This document shows, piece after piece, positions 18,885-27,195 of a DNA stretch of 64,000 nucleotides (the stretch's first letter is position 1; each line of letters begins with the position of its first letter). Where the stretch lies: assembly GCF_002009015.1 (NCBI RefSeq), contig NZ_LZDE01000347.1, positions 89,025-153,024 of the forward strand. The letters run 5' to 3'. Origin of the DNA: Microbulbifer mangrovi (lineage in GTDB: Bacteria > Pseudomonadota > Gammaproteobacteria > Pseudomonadales > Cellvibrionaceae). A program made the position numbers and the translations under genes. The notes beneath the pieces were generated by a model. That model was not told where the DNA came from. It worked only from the letters and a program-made list of their open reading frames with translations, and made no database searches.

Positions 18885-19517
18885 TTACGGCTGGTTCTCG
18901 CGGTACAGGTTGACGTAAGCGTCGGCATTTTCGCGCACCTGCTCCACGGTCATACCGGCGCGGTATAGCCCTGAGCCCAGACCAAAGCCAGAGAAACCCG
19001 CGGCGAGGTATTCCGGCATATCCTGCGGCGACACCCCACCTACCGCCAGCACCGGCAGGTCCGGAAACACAGCGGAGGCGACCTTGAAGCCTTCCGGCCC
19101 AAGGGCGGTAGCCGGGAAGAGTTTCAGGGCGTCGGCACCGGCCGCCGCAGCTGCAAGCGCCTCGGTAGGGGTACAGAATCCCGGCATGGAAATCAGGCCC
19201 AGGCGTTTGGTCTCGCGAATAACGTCTTCGTTGGTATTTGGGGAAATAATTACCTTGCCACCGGCATCGGCTACGGCTCGTACTTGCTCCACCGTCAGCA
19301 CGGTGCCGGCGCCGACCAGTACCTCGTCACCCATCACTTCCGCCAGTGCCTGAATACTCGCGTAGGGCTCAGGAGAGTTGAGGGGAACCTCGATAATACG
19401 GAATCCGGATTCGCGGATAGTGTCGGCGATTGCAACCACCTCGGTAGGCTGCACACCGCGGAGTATTGCCACCAGTGGCAACGCTTCAAGATAACGGGTT
19501 ACTGGGTTATTGCTCAT
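18885..19517 (-). CDS. dgoA: 2-dehydro-3-deoxy-6-phosphogalactonate aldolase (carrageenan cluster copy)
   Basis: This is a class I KDPG/KDPGal-type aldolase of 210 residues. E43 in IIEVPLNSP and Schiff-base K132 in ALKLFPA are the expected catalytic residues, and the GAGTVLT and SPNTN strands are typical. LNSPEP after the Glu fits the KDPGal (DgoA) branch better than KDPG-specific Eda. It splits KDPGal into pyruvate and glyceraldehyde-3-phosphate and would serve both D-galactose and 3,6-anhydro-D-galactose. The kinase ends 24 bases upstream. A second copy lies at 50734. Confidence 0.9.
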   Translation of the reverse strand: MSNNPVTRYLEALPLVAILRGVQPTEVVAIADTIRESGFRIIEVPLNSPEPYASIQALAEVMGDEVLVGAGTVLTVEQVRAVADAGGKVIISPNTNEDVIRETKRLGLISMPGFCTPTEALAAAAAGADALKLFPATALGPEGFKVASAVFPDLPVLAVGGVSPQDMPEYLAAGFSGFGLGSGLYRAGMTVEQVRENADAYVNLYRENQP

Positions 19518-19541
19518 GTCTATGCTCCAAAATCGAATGGG

Positions 19542-20561
19542 TTACAGCAGGCCGGCGTTACCGGCAATGGCAACGAGGCCGCGGCGCACTGCGCGATCGC
19601 CTTCGATGCTCTCGGACGGAATGTCGTGCAGTTCGAGCGCGCGCTGGTACAGGGAAGTGAGGTTGCCGCCGCCCACCAGGGTGACATGGGAGGGGCGGCC
19701 AATTTCTGCGGTGACAGTGTGCATTTCCGCCCCGATCAATACCCCGGACAGATAGCTGTGCACTTCGTCTTCGGTCAACTGGAACGTATCTGGTATGGCC
19801 CCGGCTACAACGGCGCTGCGCGCACTGAACAGGGTATGCAGCAGGCTGGGATGCTCCGCCGCCATGGCGACACCGCGGTCAAACGCAGCGTCATTGAACG
19901 GGCTGGCTATCTTGCCTTCGGAATCTACGGGAATCAGTCGGCCCAGAATACTGTGCTGACACAGGACATTGAACAGCTCACCGGTCATGCAGGTGGCAAA
20001 ATCCATAATGCCCTGTTCGGGCCCGGCGCTCGCCACAGAGCACAAGTCCACCCTCGCCCACTTGGCGTGGGTACCGGGCAAGCACATCAAGCGCAAACCC
20101 GCCGTGCCGCCGCTGGCGTTTGTGTTTTCTGCCTGAAGTAACACAGCGCCGAGGATCTGCACTTCTTCCCCACGCATCACATCGGCGAAGCCACTGAAGG
20201 AGCGGCCGCGCACACCGGGAACAATCGCCATGGAAAGCCCAGCGCTGCTTTCAATTTGGCAGAGTTTCTGCCCCATGGCCGACAGCGGCAGCGGGCAATC
20301 CACATAGCCCGCATCTTTCCAGCCCTGGGCGCTGCCCACCATGCCGGTCATCAACACCGGAAGCTTGCCACCTTCCAACCAGGGCGCGATTTGCTCCAGC
20401 AGAAAAGGTTCAAACCCGTTCTGATCGATGGTTAGCATGCCTTTGGGGCTGGTGATTTCCTGCACCAGCTCGCCGTTGCGATCCATGAGGAATGCGCGGA
20501 AGTTGGAGCTACCCCAGTCAACGCCGATCAGGGCTGGTGAAGCGCTTGAGTGTTCTGTCAT
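19542..20561 (-). CDS. dgoK: 2-dehydro-3-deoxygalactonokinase (carrageenan cluster copy)
   Basis: This is a DgoK-family kinase (339 residues) of the actin-like ATPase fold. The phosphate-binding start is GVDWGSSNFRAFLMD. Other family marks are MTGMVGSAQGW, DVMRGEEVQILGA and the CLPGTHAKWARV loop. It phosphorylates 2-keto-3-deoxy-galactonate at O6 in the cytosol. It is followed closely by the aldolase, its pathway successor. A strong hairpin at 20582-20624 separates it from the upstream enolase-family gene, so its level may be set by read-through. Confidence 0.92.
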   Translation of the reverse strand: MTEHSSASPALIGVDWGSSNFRAFLMDRNGELVQEITSPKGMLTIDQNGFEPFLLEQIAPWLEGGKLPVLMTGMVGSAQGWKDAGYVDCPLPLSAMGQKLCQIESSAGLSMAIVPGVRGRSFSGFADVMRGEEVQILGAVLLQAENTNASGGTAGLRLMCLPGTHAKWARVDLCSVASAGPEQGIMDFATCMTGELFNVLCQHSILGRLIPVDSEGKIASPFNDAAFDRGVAMAAEHPSLLHTLFSARSAVVAGAIPDTFQLTEDEVHSYLSGVLIGAEMHTVTAEIGRPSHVTLVGGGNLTSLYQRALELHDIPSESIEGDRAVRRGLVAIAGNAGLL

Positions 20562-20581
20562 GGAGCTATCCGTCAGATAAT

Positions 20582-20626
20582 AAAAACCCCGGTCGACTAC
20601 TTACATTCGGTAGACCGCCGGGGCTT
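20582..20626 (-). terminator. Hairpin between the enolase-family gene and dgoK
   Basis: On the minus strand CCCCGGCGGTC pairs with the GGTCGACCGGGG side, followed by TTTTTA. It sits inside what otherwise looks like one operon (genes 23317 to 17851), after the enolase-superfamily gene, and may act as an attenuating terminator. Confidence 0.7.
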
Positions 20627-20671
20627 CAGATATGGAGTTTGCGACTTGCGGTTTAAAACCGTCAGCTGACG

Positions 20672-21835
20672 TCAGGCGTCAACTTCAAAGTGTTTGATAA
20701 AGTCGCGGTCCGGTTCGATACCGAGACCCGGGCCCTTCGGCAGGGCTACCGTGCCGCCACTCTCCGCCACCTGCTCCTGGATGCGCAGGGGCTCGGTAAG
20801 CAGCTCTTCGCGGAAGCGGTTTGGAGTGGTGTCGTATTCCAGCATTGGCTGCACCGGGTGCGCGGCGCCGGGCAGGTCCGGCAGTGCGGCCAGCAGATGC
20901 AAGTTGGTACCCACTGCCACGGCGGAGCCCCAGACATGGTTCACTACCGGAATAAAGTTGGCAGTCGCCAGTGCCAGCACTTTCTGGTACTCGGTAATGC
21001 CACCCAGAGCACAAACTTCCGGCTGCAGGATATCCACACAGCGGTTCTGGATGAGTTCGCGGTGACCCCAGCGAGTGAACTCGCACTCACCACCAGAGAT
21101 ATTCAGATCTAACGCTTCGCACAGGTCGCGATAGCCGCGGTAGTCTTCCGGTGCGACCGGCTCTTCAAACCAGTCAACCCCCAGCTTTTCAAACTCGCGG
21201 CCCATAGGGATGGCTTCGCGGGTGGTGTACGCATGGTTGGCATCCACCATCAGCCCCACGTCGTCGCCGATGGCGTTGCGCACCGCTTCCACCAGCTCTA
21301 CGTCTTTCTTGTGACCCAGGCCGGTTTTCATTTTCATCGCCTTGAAACCCTTCTCGCGGATGGCGACGGCTTCGGCGGCAAAGCGCTCTTTCAGGTCGGG
21401 TACACGCTGCAGCATCATGCCGTAACCGTATGCGGGAATACGCTCGCGGAAGGCGCCGCCGAGCAGCTGGTACACCGGCTGATTCAATGCCTTGCCGGCA
21501 ATATCCCACAGGGCAATATCCACACCGGACAGGGACTGCATGGGCATGCCCTTCTGGCCGTGGTCGCGCAACAGGTTGTACACCGTGTGCCAGATCACTT
21601 CCCGATCCATTGGGTTCATACCCAGGATCATCGGCTGGATCACTTTTTCCACAATGGCCTTGTTGGCAAAGGCCACATTGCCGCCACCGAAACATTCACC
21701 CCAGCCGGTGATGCCCACGTCGGTTTGCACTTCCACCAGGTGGGTGGTGCGCTTCAAATAATACTGCTGTGAATACCCCAACTCTTCTTCGAGATCGTAT
21801 TGCAGTACGTGGCTGATGATTTTTGTTATTTTCAT
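20672..21835 (-). CDS. Enolase-superfamily enzyme, probable 3,6-anhydro-D-galactonate cycloisomerase
   Basis: This is a mandelate-racemase/enolase-type protein of 387 residues with a capping domain and barrel. Visible ligands and catalytic residues are KMKTG (Lys pair on strand 2), D of VDANHAYT, E of WFEEPVAPED, E of GGECEF and His of VNHVWG. The family includes dehydratases, epimerases and anhydrogalactonate cycloisomerases. It lies directly after the anhydrogalactose dehydrogenase and before KDGal kinase, so conversion of 3,6-anhydro-D-galactonate to KDGal (the DauB step of carrageenan catabolism) is the best guess. A galactonate dehydratase (27196) is already present, which supports a different role here. 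Confidence 0.7.
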   Translation of the reverse strand: MKITKIISHVLQYDLEEELGYSQQYYLKRTTHLVEVQTDVGITGWGECFGGGNVAFANKAIVEKVIQPMILGMNPMDREVIWHTVYNLLRDHGQKGMPMQSLSGVDIALWDIAGKALNQPVYQLLGGAFRERIPAYGYGMMLQRVPDLKERFAAEAVAIREKGFKAMKMKTGLGHKKDVELVEAVRNAIGDDVGLMVDANHAYTTREAIPMGREFEKLGVDWFEEPVAPEDYRGYRDLCEALDLNISGGECEFTRWGHRELIQNRCVDILQPEVCALGGITEYQKVLALATANFIPVVNHVWGSAVAVGTNLHLLAALPDLPGAAHPVQPMLEYDTTPNRFREELLTEPLRIQEQVAESGGTVALPKGPGLGIEPDRDFIKHFEVDA

Positions 21836-21886
21836 GGAGCTATTCCCAAATCTGTCCCCAAAATTTTTCCCAATACAATCCGAGTT

Positions 21887-23317
21887 TTATTTTTTAATCG
21901 CCCGCGTTACCCGTTTCGGCGCCAGGTAATCATCCAGTGCCAGGTGCGAGCAATCCACCCCGATACCGGATTGCTTCACGCCGCAGTGCGGCAGATCAAT
22001 GGCGTACTTGATGCCGTTAATTTGCACTTCGCCAAATTGCAGCTGGGCCGCACAGCGCTCGGCTTTTTCAATATCCGCCGTAAAGATGTACGACGACAGG
22101 CCCGCATCCGTGTCATTGGCCTGAGCCAGTACTTCATCCTCATCGGTAAAGGTCAGCAAGCTGATCACCGGGCCAAACACTTCCTCATCGTAAAGGCGCA
22201 TAGTATTGTTTACGCCGTCCAGCACGGTGGGTGCGTAGTAAGCGCCCTTTGCAAGACCTTCCGGTTTATTGCCGCCGTGCAGCAGGGTCGCACCCTTCTC
22301 CACCGCATCTTTTACCAACCCATCAATGCGCTGCCAGGAACCTTGGTCAATAACCGGCCCCATATCGATATCCGCATCGCGGTCGTAACCCACTTTTACC
22401 GCTGCCGCGCGCTCCAGTACTTTCTCCCGGAAGGCATCGGCGACACCCGCTTCCACAAATACCCGGTTTGGGGTTACACAGATCTGGCCGGAGTTACCGT
22501 ATTTGACGCCACAGATAACATCCGCGGCCTGGTCAAGGTCCGCATCGGCAAATACCAGCGCCGGCGCATTACCGCCCAGCTCCATGGAATACCGTTTGAT
22601 GGAAGTGGCACCGGTGCGCATCACATGCATACCGGTTTGCGTGGAACCAATTAAAGTCAGCAGCGCGGGAATGGTGGAGGCCGAAATGGCATCGCCAATC
22701 TCGTGATCCACACCGGCGATGATATTCACCACACCCGCCGGCAGGCCGATCTCAGCGCAGAGTTCGCCAACCGCGTAAGCGGAAAGTGGTGTCTTGGAAG
22801 AGGGCTTGATCACAATCGGGCAGCCAGCGGCCAGTGCAGGGCCAAGCTTGTAAGCCAGATTCAACAGCGGGAAGTTCCAGGCCAGGAAGGCGGCAGCCAC
22901 GCCGACGGGCTGACGCGACAGGGTATGCACATGGGTGCCTTCCCGGTCCACCAGGGACTCCGCGTGCAGTCGGGTAATTTCTTCCGCGTAGAACTCGAGA
23001 CTGTGCACGAGCATCTGGTAATCGTCTTTGGTGGCCGCCCAGGGCTTGGCCATTTCCAGGTGGATGCACTCGCGCAGGTGAGCTTCATTAGCAAGGACCG
23101 CATCACGCAGCTTGTGCATCCAGCTGACGCGCTCGGCGACGCTGGTGGTAGACCAGGAAGGAAATGCAGCTTGTGCGGCTTCCAGTGCGCTGTGGGCGTC
23201 TGCAATGCTCGCCTCTGCAACACTGGCGACAACTTCTTCAGTCGCCGGATTGACGACATCCAGGTAAGAGTCGCCTTGTAGCGCGCCCCCGATGTACATG
23301 CGCTTGGCCATTGCCAT
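21887..23317 (-). CDS. NAD(P)-dependent aldehyde dehydrogenase, probable 3,6-anhydrogalactose dehydrogenase
   Basis: This is an ALDH-superfamily enzyme of 476 residues. It has N148 in AWNFP, K171 in IVIKPS, general-base E246 in SMELGG and nucleophile C280 in GQIC. The start follows AGGGGACTCACT, a good ribosome site. The position, first in an operon with an enolase-family enzyme and KDGal kinase, matches the DauA step: oxidation of 3,6-anhydro-D-galactose to its acid in the cytosol. The substrate is inferred from order, not from sequence. A strong promoter with an overlapping palindrome is at 23412-23440. Confidence 0.82.
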   Translation of the reverse strand: MAMAKRMYIGGALQGDSYLDVVNPATEEVVASVAEASIADAHSALEAAQAAFPSWSTTSVAERVSWMHKLRDAVLANEAHLRECIHLEMAKPWAATKDDYQMLVHSLEFYAEEITRLHAESLVDREGTHVHTLSRQPVGVAAAFLAWNFPLLNLAYKLGPALAAGCPIVIKPSSKTPLSAYAVGELCAEIGLPAGVVNIIAGVDHEIGDAISASTIPALLTLIGSTQTGMHVMRTGATSIKRYSMELGGNAPALVFADADLDQAADVICGVKYGNSGQICVTPNRVFVEAGVADAFREKVLERAAAVKVGYDRDADIDMGPVIDQGSWQRIDGLVKDAVEKGATLLHGGNKPEGLAKGAYYAPTVLDGVNNTMRLYDEEVFGPVISLLTFTDEDEVLAQANDTDAGLSSYIFTADIEKAERCAAQLQFGEVQINGIKYAIDLPHCGVKQSGIGVDCSHLALDDYLAPKRVTRAIKK

Positions 23318-23411
23318 AGTGAGTCCCCTGTTGCTAGCTCAGGTGGCGACCGCGCGAAAGAAGCCCGCAACCACCTACCTCAAGCTTATTGATTCGTTCC
23401 AGTTACGAACA

Positions 23412-23440
23412 ATTTAAACATATGATGTTTACACTAACAA
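23412..23440 (-). promoter_or_regulatory. Promoter with overlapping operator AAACATATGATGTTT (site 1)
   Basis: On the minus strand -35 TTGTTA (23435-23440) and -10 TTAAAT (23412-23417) are 17 bases apart. The palindrome AAACAT-ATG-ATGTTT (23416-23430) covers the spacer and the edge of the -10. It would drive the anhydrogalactose dehydrogenase operon, and a bound repressor would block RNA polymerase. The rest of the 332-base gap between 23317 and 23650 contains only the SDR terminator. Confidence 0.75.
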
Positions 23441-23552
23441 TACGTTTGTGAAGATTCACAGCCATTTGGCCCGGCGGATCGGCAACAAGACAGACGAAAG
23501 AGAACAGCAGGAGAGCAGCAGCAAATAGCGGGAGCATATGCAGCGGCCAGAA

Positions 23553-23584
23553 ATAAAAAAGCCGGCGCCCGTGAGGACGCCGGC
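23553..23584 (-). terminator. Terminator after the SDR gene
   Basis: On the minus strand GCCGGCG, a 10-base loop and CGCCGGC are followed by TTTTTTATT. It ends the porter-SDR operon. Confidence 0.8.
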
Positions 23585-23649
23585 AAGACAACACTTTGTG
23601 CGCAACACGCATAACCAAAGTGGGAGTGTGGCGAGATGAGAAACCACAC

Positions 23650-24429
23650 TCAATCGTGGTAGAGCACCGAGCGCCCTCCGTCCACAACAAGACTGTGCCC
23701 AGTCATGAAACTTGATTCACTACTTGCCAGAAACAGTGCCGGATAGGCGATTTCTTCTGTGCTGGCGTTGCGGCGCAACGGATGCACATCGCCGATGGCC
23801 TTACGTATCGCCTCGGGATCTTCGGTTTGCTCCCAGGCCTTGAATGCGTTGGGGGTTTCGACCATCCCCGGACACAATGCATTCACACGGATATTGTCGG
23901 GGCCAAACTCCACCGCCAGGGTCCGCGTCAGCCCCACCACCGCGTGCTTGGTCACCGCGTATGGGAAACTGTCCGGCACTATTTTGAAAGAGTGCACAGA
24001 ACCAATATTAATAATGCTGCCACCGCCGGCCGCTTGCATCATCGGCAGCACCGCGCGACAGCAGTGCCACATTCCGTCCACGTTCACGGCAAAGTTCTTC
24101 TGCCACTGCTCCCGCGACACATCCAACACACTTTTGCCCATCGGAGTCAGGGCGGCGTTGTTTACCAGAATGTCCGGGCTTCCCAGCTGCTCGCGGGTGG
24201 CCTCCACCATGGCGTTGACCGATGCCTCATCGGCAATATCGGTATTGGCAAAAATAGCCTGCTGCCCTGCGGCCCTCAGCTCTTCAACCAATGCCAGGCC
24301 GCGCTCAACATCAATATCCGCCACACAAACTTTTGCGCCTTCGGCAGCAAACAGACGGGCGATGGCACTGCCAATGCCATCCGATGCACCGGTGACAATG
24401 GCGACCTTACCTTGCAGACGTGCACTCAT
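23650..24429 (-). CDS. SDR-family dehydrogenase, candidate D-galactose 1-dehydrogenase
   Basis: This is a classical short-chain dehydrogenase of 259 residues: cofactor motif TGASDGIG, NNAA, catalytic Ser in GSVHS and Y-x-x-x-K in YAVTKHA. The D in CVADIDV suggests a preference for NAD. It is cytosolic and follows the sugar porter by 36 bases. With a lactonase and galactonate dehydratase nearby, oxidation of D-galactose to galactonolactone (De Ley-Doudoroff route) is a reasonable guess, but SDR substrates cannot be read from sequence. The agar cluster has an SDR in the same position (48174). Confidence 0.75.
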   Translation of the reverse strand: MSARLQGKVAIVTGASDGIGSAIARLFAAEGAKVCVADIDVERGLALVEELRAAGQQAIFANTDIADEASVNAMVEATREQLGSPDILVNNAALTPMGKSVLDVSREQWQKNFAVNVDGMWHCCRAVLPMMQAAGGGSIINIGSVHSFKIVPDSFPYAVTKHAVVGLTRTLAVEFGPDNIRVNALCPGMVETPNAFKAWEQTEDPEAIRKAIGDVHPLRRNASTEEIAYPALFLASSESSFMTGHSLVVDGGRSVLYHD

Positions 24430-24465
24430 AACTACCGCTCTCTATACATCCGCCACACTGGTGAC

Positions 24466-26052
24466 TCAGGTCGCCAGTTCCGGCTTTGCAGCTGTATCGG
24501 GACGAACCAGGTCTTTTTCGATCTGCTCGATAGACTTATTTTTCGTCTCCGGCAGGATCATCAGCATGACCAGCATACCGATAAACGCAATCACACCGTA
24601 ATTCAGGAAAGTATTGGCCGCTCCGAGGTGCTCCAGCTGCCATGGGAAGAACTGCTGGATCAGATAGCTGGAAATACTCTGCACCAGCGCGGCAAATGGC
24701 AGTGCCACACTGCGCACCCGGTTGGAGAAAATCTCCGAGAAAATCACCCACATCACCGGCCCGATAGACATATTGAATGCGGCAAGGAAAGCGAAAATCC
24801 CGAAGAGCACAAAGCCCGCACTGATTTCAATGGTGGAATTGATGATGGGCCCGCTCACCAGCGGCACATCCTTCTTCGAGTAAACTGCGGCGATATCGTT
24901 CTTCAGCTCAACATCGTTCTCGTAAGTCTTGCCGATATAGGGAGCCAGCGGCGTTGCATCGACCTGCTGCGCCTCCAGGGTCGCGATCGCATTTTCATCC
25001 AGGGTATAGCGGGCAGACTCAAAGCCGTACCAAGTAGATGCATGAGCAACCACAATCAGCGCAAGGCCCGCAAGCGTCAGCACACGGCGGCCGAGCTTCT
25101 CCACGGTAGTGATGGCAACCAGAGTAAACACCACGGCCACCAGGCCCAGAACAATGGTCTGCATAAAGCTGTCTTCCACGCTCATGCCCACCTGCTCAAA
25201 CACAGTCGGCGCGTAGAAAAGCACTGCGTTCATGCCGGTCGCGCCCTGCACTACCGCATAGCAAACTGCGATGAGCACCACGAGGCGCATGGGCTTGCTG
25301 AACAGGGTTTTAAGCTGTTCCAAGGTGCTGTTGCTGCGCTCATCATCAATACTGCCACGCACTTCGTTGACCAGGCTGCTCACCTGGGACTCAGGCGCAA
25401 CACGGGCAAATACTTCACGCGCTTCCTGTTCGCGGCCCCGGGTTACCAGCCAGCGTGGAGATTCGGGAATAGTCAGTAGCAGGGAGAACCAGATGACATT
25501 CGGCACCAGCTCGAAACCCAGCATCAGCCGCCACACGTTTTCGTTGTGAATCCAGCTGATATCCGCCATGGATTTGACGAGGAAATAATTGACGATAAAC
25601 GCCAGCAGGCTGCCCAGGGTAATCAGCAACTGATTCACCGAGACAAACTTGCCGCGCTTGTCCGCCGGCGCCACTTCACCGATATACATGGCCGAAACCG
25701 TGATCGAGGCGAAGGCGACACCACCAATAAAACGGCCGAGGACCAACATGTTGTAGTCCACGGCGAAGGCCGAAATAAGTGTGGAGAGAGAGTAAGTACC
25801 TGCAATGGCAAGCAGTACTTTCTTGCGGCCAAAACGCTCACACAGGGTACCAGTGAAAAACAGCGCAATAATCACACCGACGATGGCACAACCCACCAGG
25901 GTGCCCACCTGCATACTGCTCAGCTCAAACTGGGAGCTGACGAAGCGCACCGCGCCGGAAATATTTGCAGCATCCAGTCCGAACACAAAACCGCCGAAGG
26001 CGGCGATCAGTGCAAACTTGGTGACATTACTGGCGGCACTATTGTTATTCAT
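24466..26052 (-). CDS. MFS sugar porter (carrageenan cluster)
   Basis: This inner-membrane transporter has 528 residues and about 12 membrane segments. Sugar-porter signatures are present: GCAIVG after the first helices, ERFGRKKVLL between helices 2 and 3, PESPRWLV after helix 6, GMNAVLFYAPTVFEQ in helix 7 and PETKNKSIEQIEKDL at the end. A long insertion (about 330-400) before the last helices is shared with the porter at 48978. It probably imports galactose or anhydro-sugar by proton symport. It is the first gene of a two-gene operon with the SDR. The promoter with operator is at 26121-26149. Confidence 0.9.
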   Translation of the reverse strand: MNNNSAASNVTKFALIAAFGGFVFGLDAANISGAVRFVSSQFELSSMQVGTLVGCAIVGVIIALFFTGTLCERFGRKKVLLAIAGTYSLSTLISAFAVDYNMLVLGRFIGGVAFASITVSAMYIGEVAPADKRGKFVSVNQLLITLGSLLAFIVNYFLVKSMADISWIHNENVWRLMLGFELVPNVIWFSLLLTIPESPRWLVTRGREQEAREVFARVAPESQVSSLVNEVRGSIDDERSNSTLEQLKTLFSKPMRLVVLIAVCYAVVQGATGMNAVLFYAPTVFEQVGMSVEDSFMQTIVLGLVAVVFTLVAITTVEKLGRRVLTLAGLALIVVAHASTWYGFESARYTLDENAIATLEAQQVDATPLAPYIGKTYENDVELKNDIAAVYSKKDVPLVSGPIINSTIEISAGFVLFGIFAFLAAFNMSIGPVMWVIFSEIFSNRVRSVALPFAALVQSISSYLIQQFFPWQLEHLGAANTFLNYGVIAFIGMLVMLMILPETKNKSIEQIEKDLVRPDTAAKPELAT

Positions 26053-26120
26053 TGTTGGTACCTTGTTGAATTCTTCATCGCTGATCGCCGGTAGGAGACC
26101 CCCAGCGACCTATAGGACTT

Positions 26121-26149
26121 ATTTAAACATATGATGTTTGGAGTGGCAA
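26121..26149 (-). promoter_or_regulatory. Promoter with overlapping operator AAACATATGATGTTT (site 2)
   Basis: On the minus strand -35 TTGCCA (26144-26149) and -10 TTAAAT (26121-26126) have a 17-base spacer. The palindrome at 26125-26139 is placed exactly as in sites 1 and 3. It drives the sugar porter and SDR. Confidence 0.75.
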
Positions 26150-26173
26150 CGCATTCCTTTTGCTCAACCCGTG

Positions 26174-27193
26174 TCAGCCGGCCACAACACCATCCAGTAT
26201 CACCGCGGGTTCTGGCTGTCCCTGCACCGCATTGCGGTACACCAGTGTCACGCCGTTGGCGACGGGGGCATCGGTTGCATCTTCCAACCCCACCGCGGCG
26301 GTGGTCACATACATATCGGTAAAGTCTTCGCCGCCAAACGCCGGGCAGGTAGTGCGGATCACCGGTGCCTTCAACGCGCCCAGCACCTCCCCTTGCGGGC
26401 TGTAACACTGGGTGCGGGCCGCGTCCCACAGGGAAGTCCACATATTGCCTGCGGCATCGGCTACCGCGCCGTCCGGGATCAGCTGCTCCTCTGCCAGGTC
26501 CAGGTGCACCTCCCGCTCTGATTCCGGCCACCCGGTCTGTGCATCCAGCGCCAGCTTGTACACGGTGTTTGCGGCGGAGTCGGCGTAGTACGCCAGGCGG
26601 CGTTCGCGATCAAAACAAAGACCATTGGGCACGGTCAGTCCGGTATCCAGCTTGCGCAGCTCACCCCGATACCAGCGATACAGGTTGCCCTGCCCCGGCT
26701 CACCATTCTTGCCCATGGTGCCAATCCAGAAGCCACCCCAGGGGTCGGCGCGACCGTCGTTACTGCGGTTGCCCGGCATTTCCGGCTCGAGCGTACACAG
26801 CAAGGTCTTTTCAGCGGTATCCAGGGACAGGATATTCAGGCCGCTTTCACAGGCCACCAGCATGCGCTCGGTATCGATCCACGCCAGCGCAGAAGGCATC
26901 TCGCCGAGATCCCATTCATCGACACCGGATTTGCCCCGGGCCAGAACACGATTGTTCAGCAGATCGACCCAATACAGGGTCTTGCGCTGCGGGTGCCACA
27001 GAGGGCCCTCCCCCAATGCACAGATTCGATCATCAAAGACTTCCGCAGAAACGTCTGCCGGATTGGATTCGGTACTAGCTGTCATATGGTTATGTTCACT
27101 GTGCTGGGCAGAAGCGCGGGGAACACCGAGGCCGATCGCCAGGGCGCCCAGCAGCCACTGCCGGCGGTTCACCAGAAATATTGAATTATCCAT
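26174..27193 (-). CDS. Tat-exported SMP-30/gluconolactonase-family lactonase
   Basis: The protein has 339 residues. The N-terminus NRRQWLLGALAIGLG then ASAQ is a Tat-type signal, so the enzyme is predicted to be periplasmic. The mature part is a six-bladed SMP-30 propeller: CALGEGPLWHP (metal Glu), NDGRADPWG (Asn/Asp ligand), VPNGLCFD and DGAVADAAGNMW. The family hydrolyses aldonolactones with a divalent metal. Here it probably opens galactono-lactone. Its start is 3 bases after the dehydratase stop, so it is third in the sulfatase-dehydratase-lactonase operon. The predicted export is odd because the partner dehydrogenases are cytosolic. Confidence 0.85.
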   Translation of the reverse strand: MDNSIFLVNRRQWLLGALAIGLGVPRASAQHSEHNHMTASTESNPADVSAEVFDDRICALGEGPLWHPQRKTLYWVDLLNNRVLARGKSGVDEWDLGEMPSALAWIDTERMLVACESGLNILSLDTAEKTLLCTLEPEMPGNRSNDGRADPWGGFWIGTMGKNGEPGQGNLYRWYRGELRKLDTGLTVPNGLCFDRERRLAYYADSAANTVYKLALDAQTGWPESEREVHLDLAEEQLIPDGAVADAAGNMWTSLWDAARTQCYSPQGEVLGALKAPVIRTTCPAFGGEDFTDMYVTTAAVGLEDATDAPVANGVTLVYRNAVQGQPEPAVILDGVVAG

Positions 27194-27195
27194 TC

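Noticed and set aside
23782..25479. Long plus-strand open frame (565 codons) opposite the SDR and sugar porter
   Set aside because: It lies antisense to two well-supported genes, is rich in His/Arg/Gln in the way GC-rich shadow frames are, and shows no domain.
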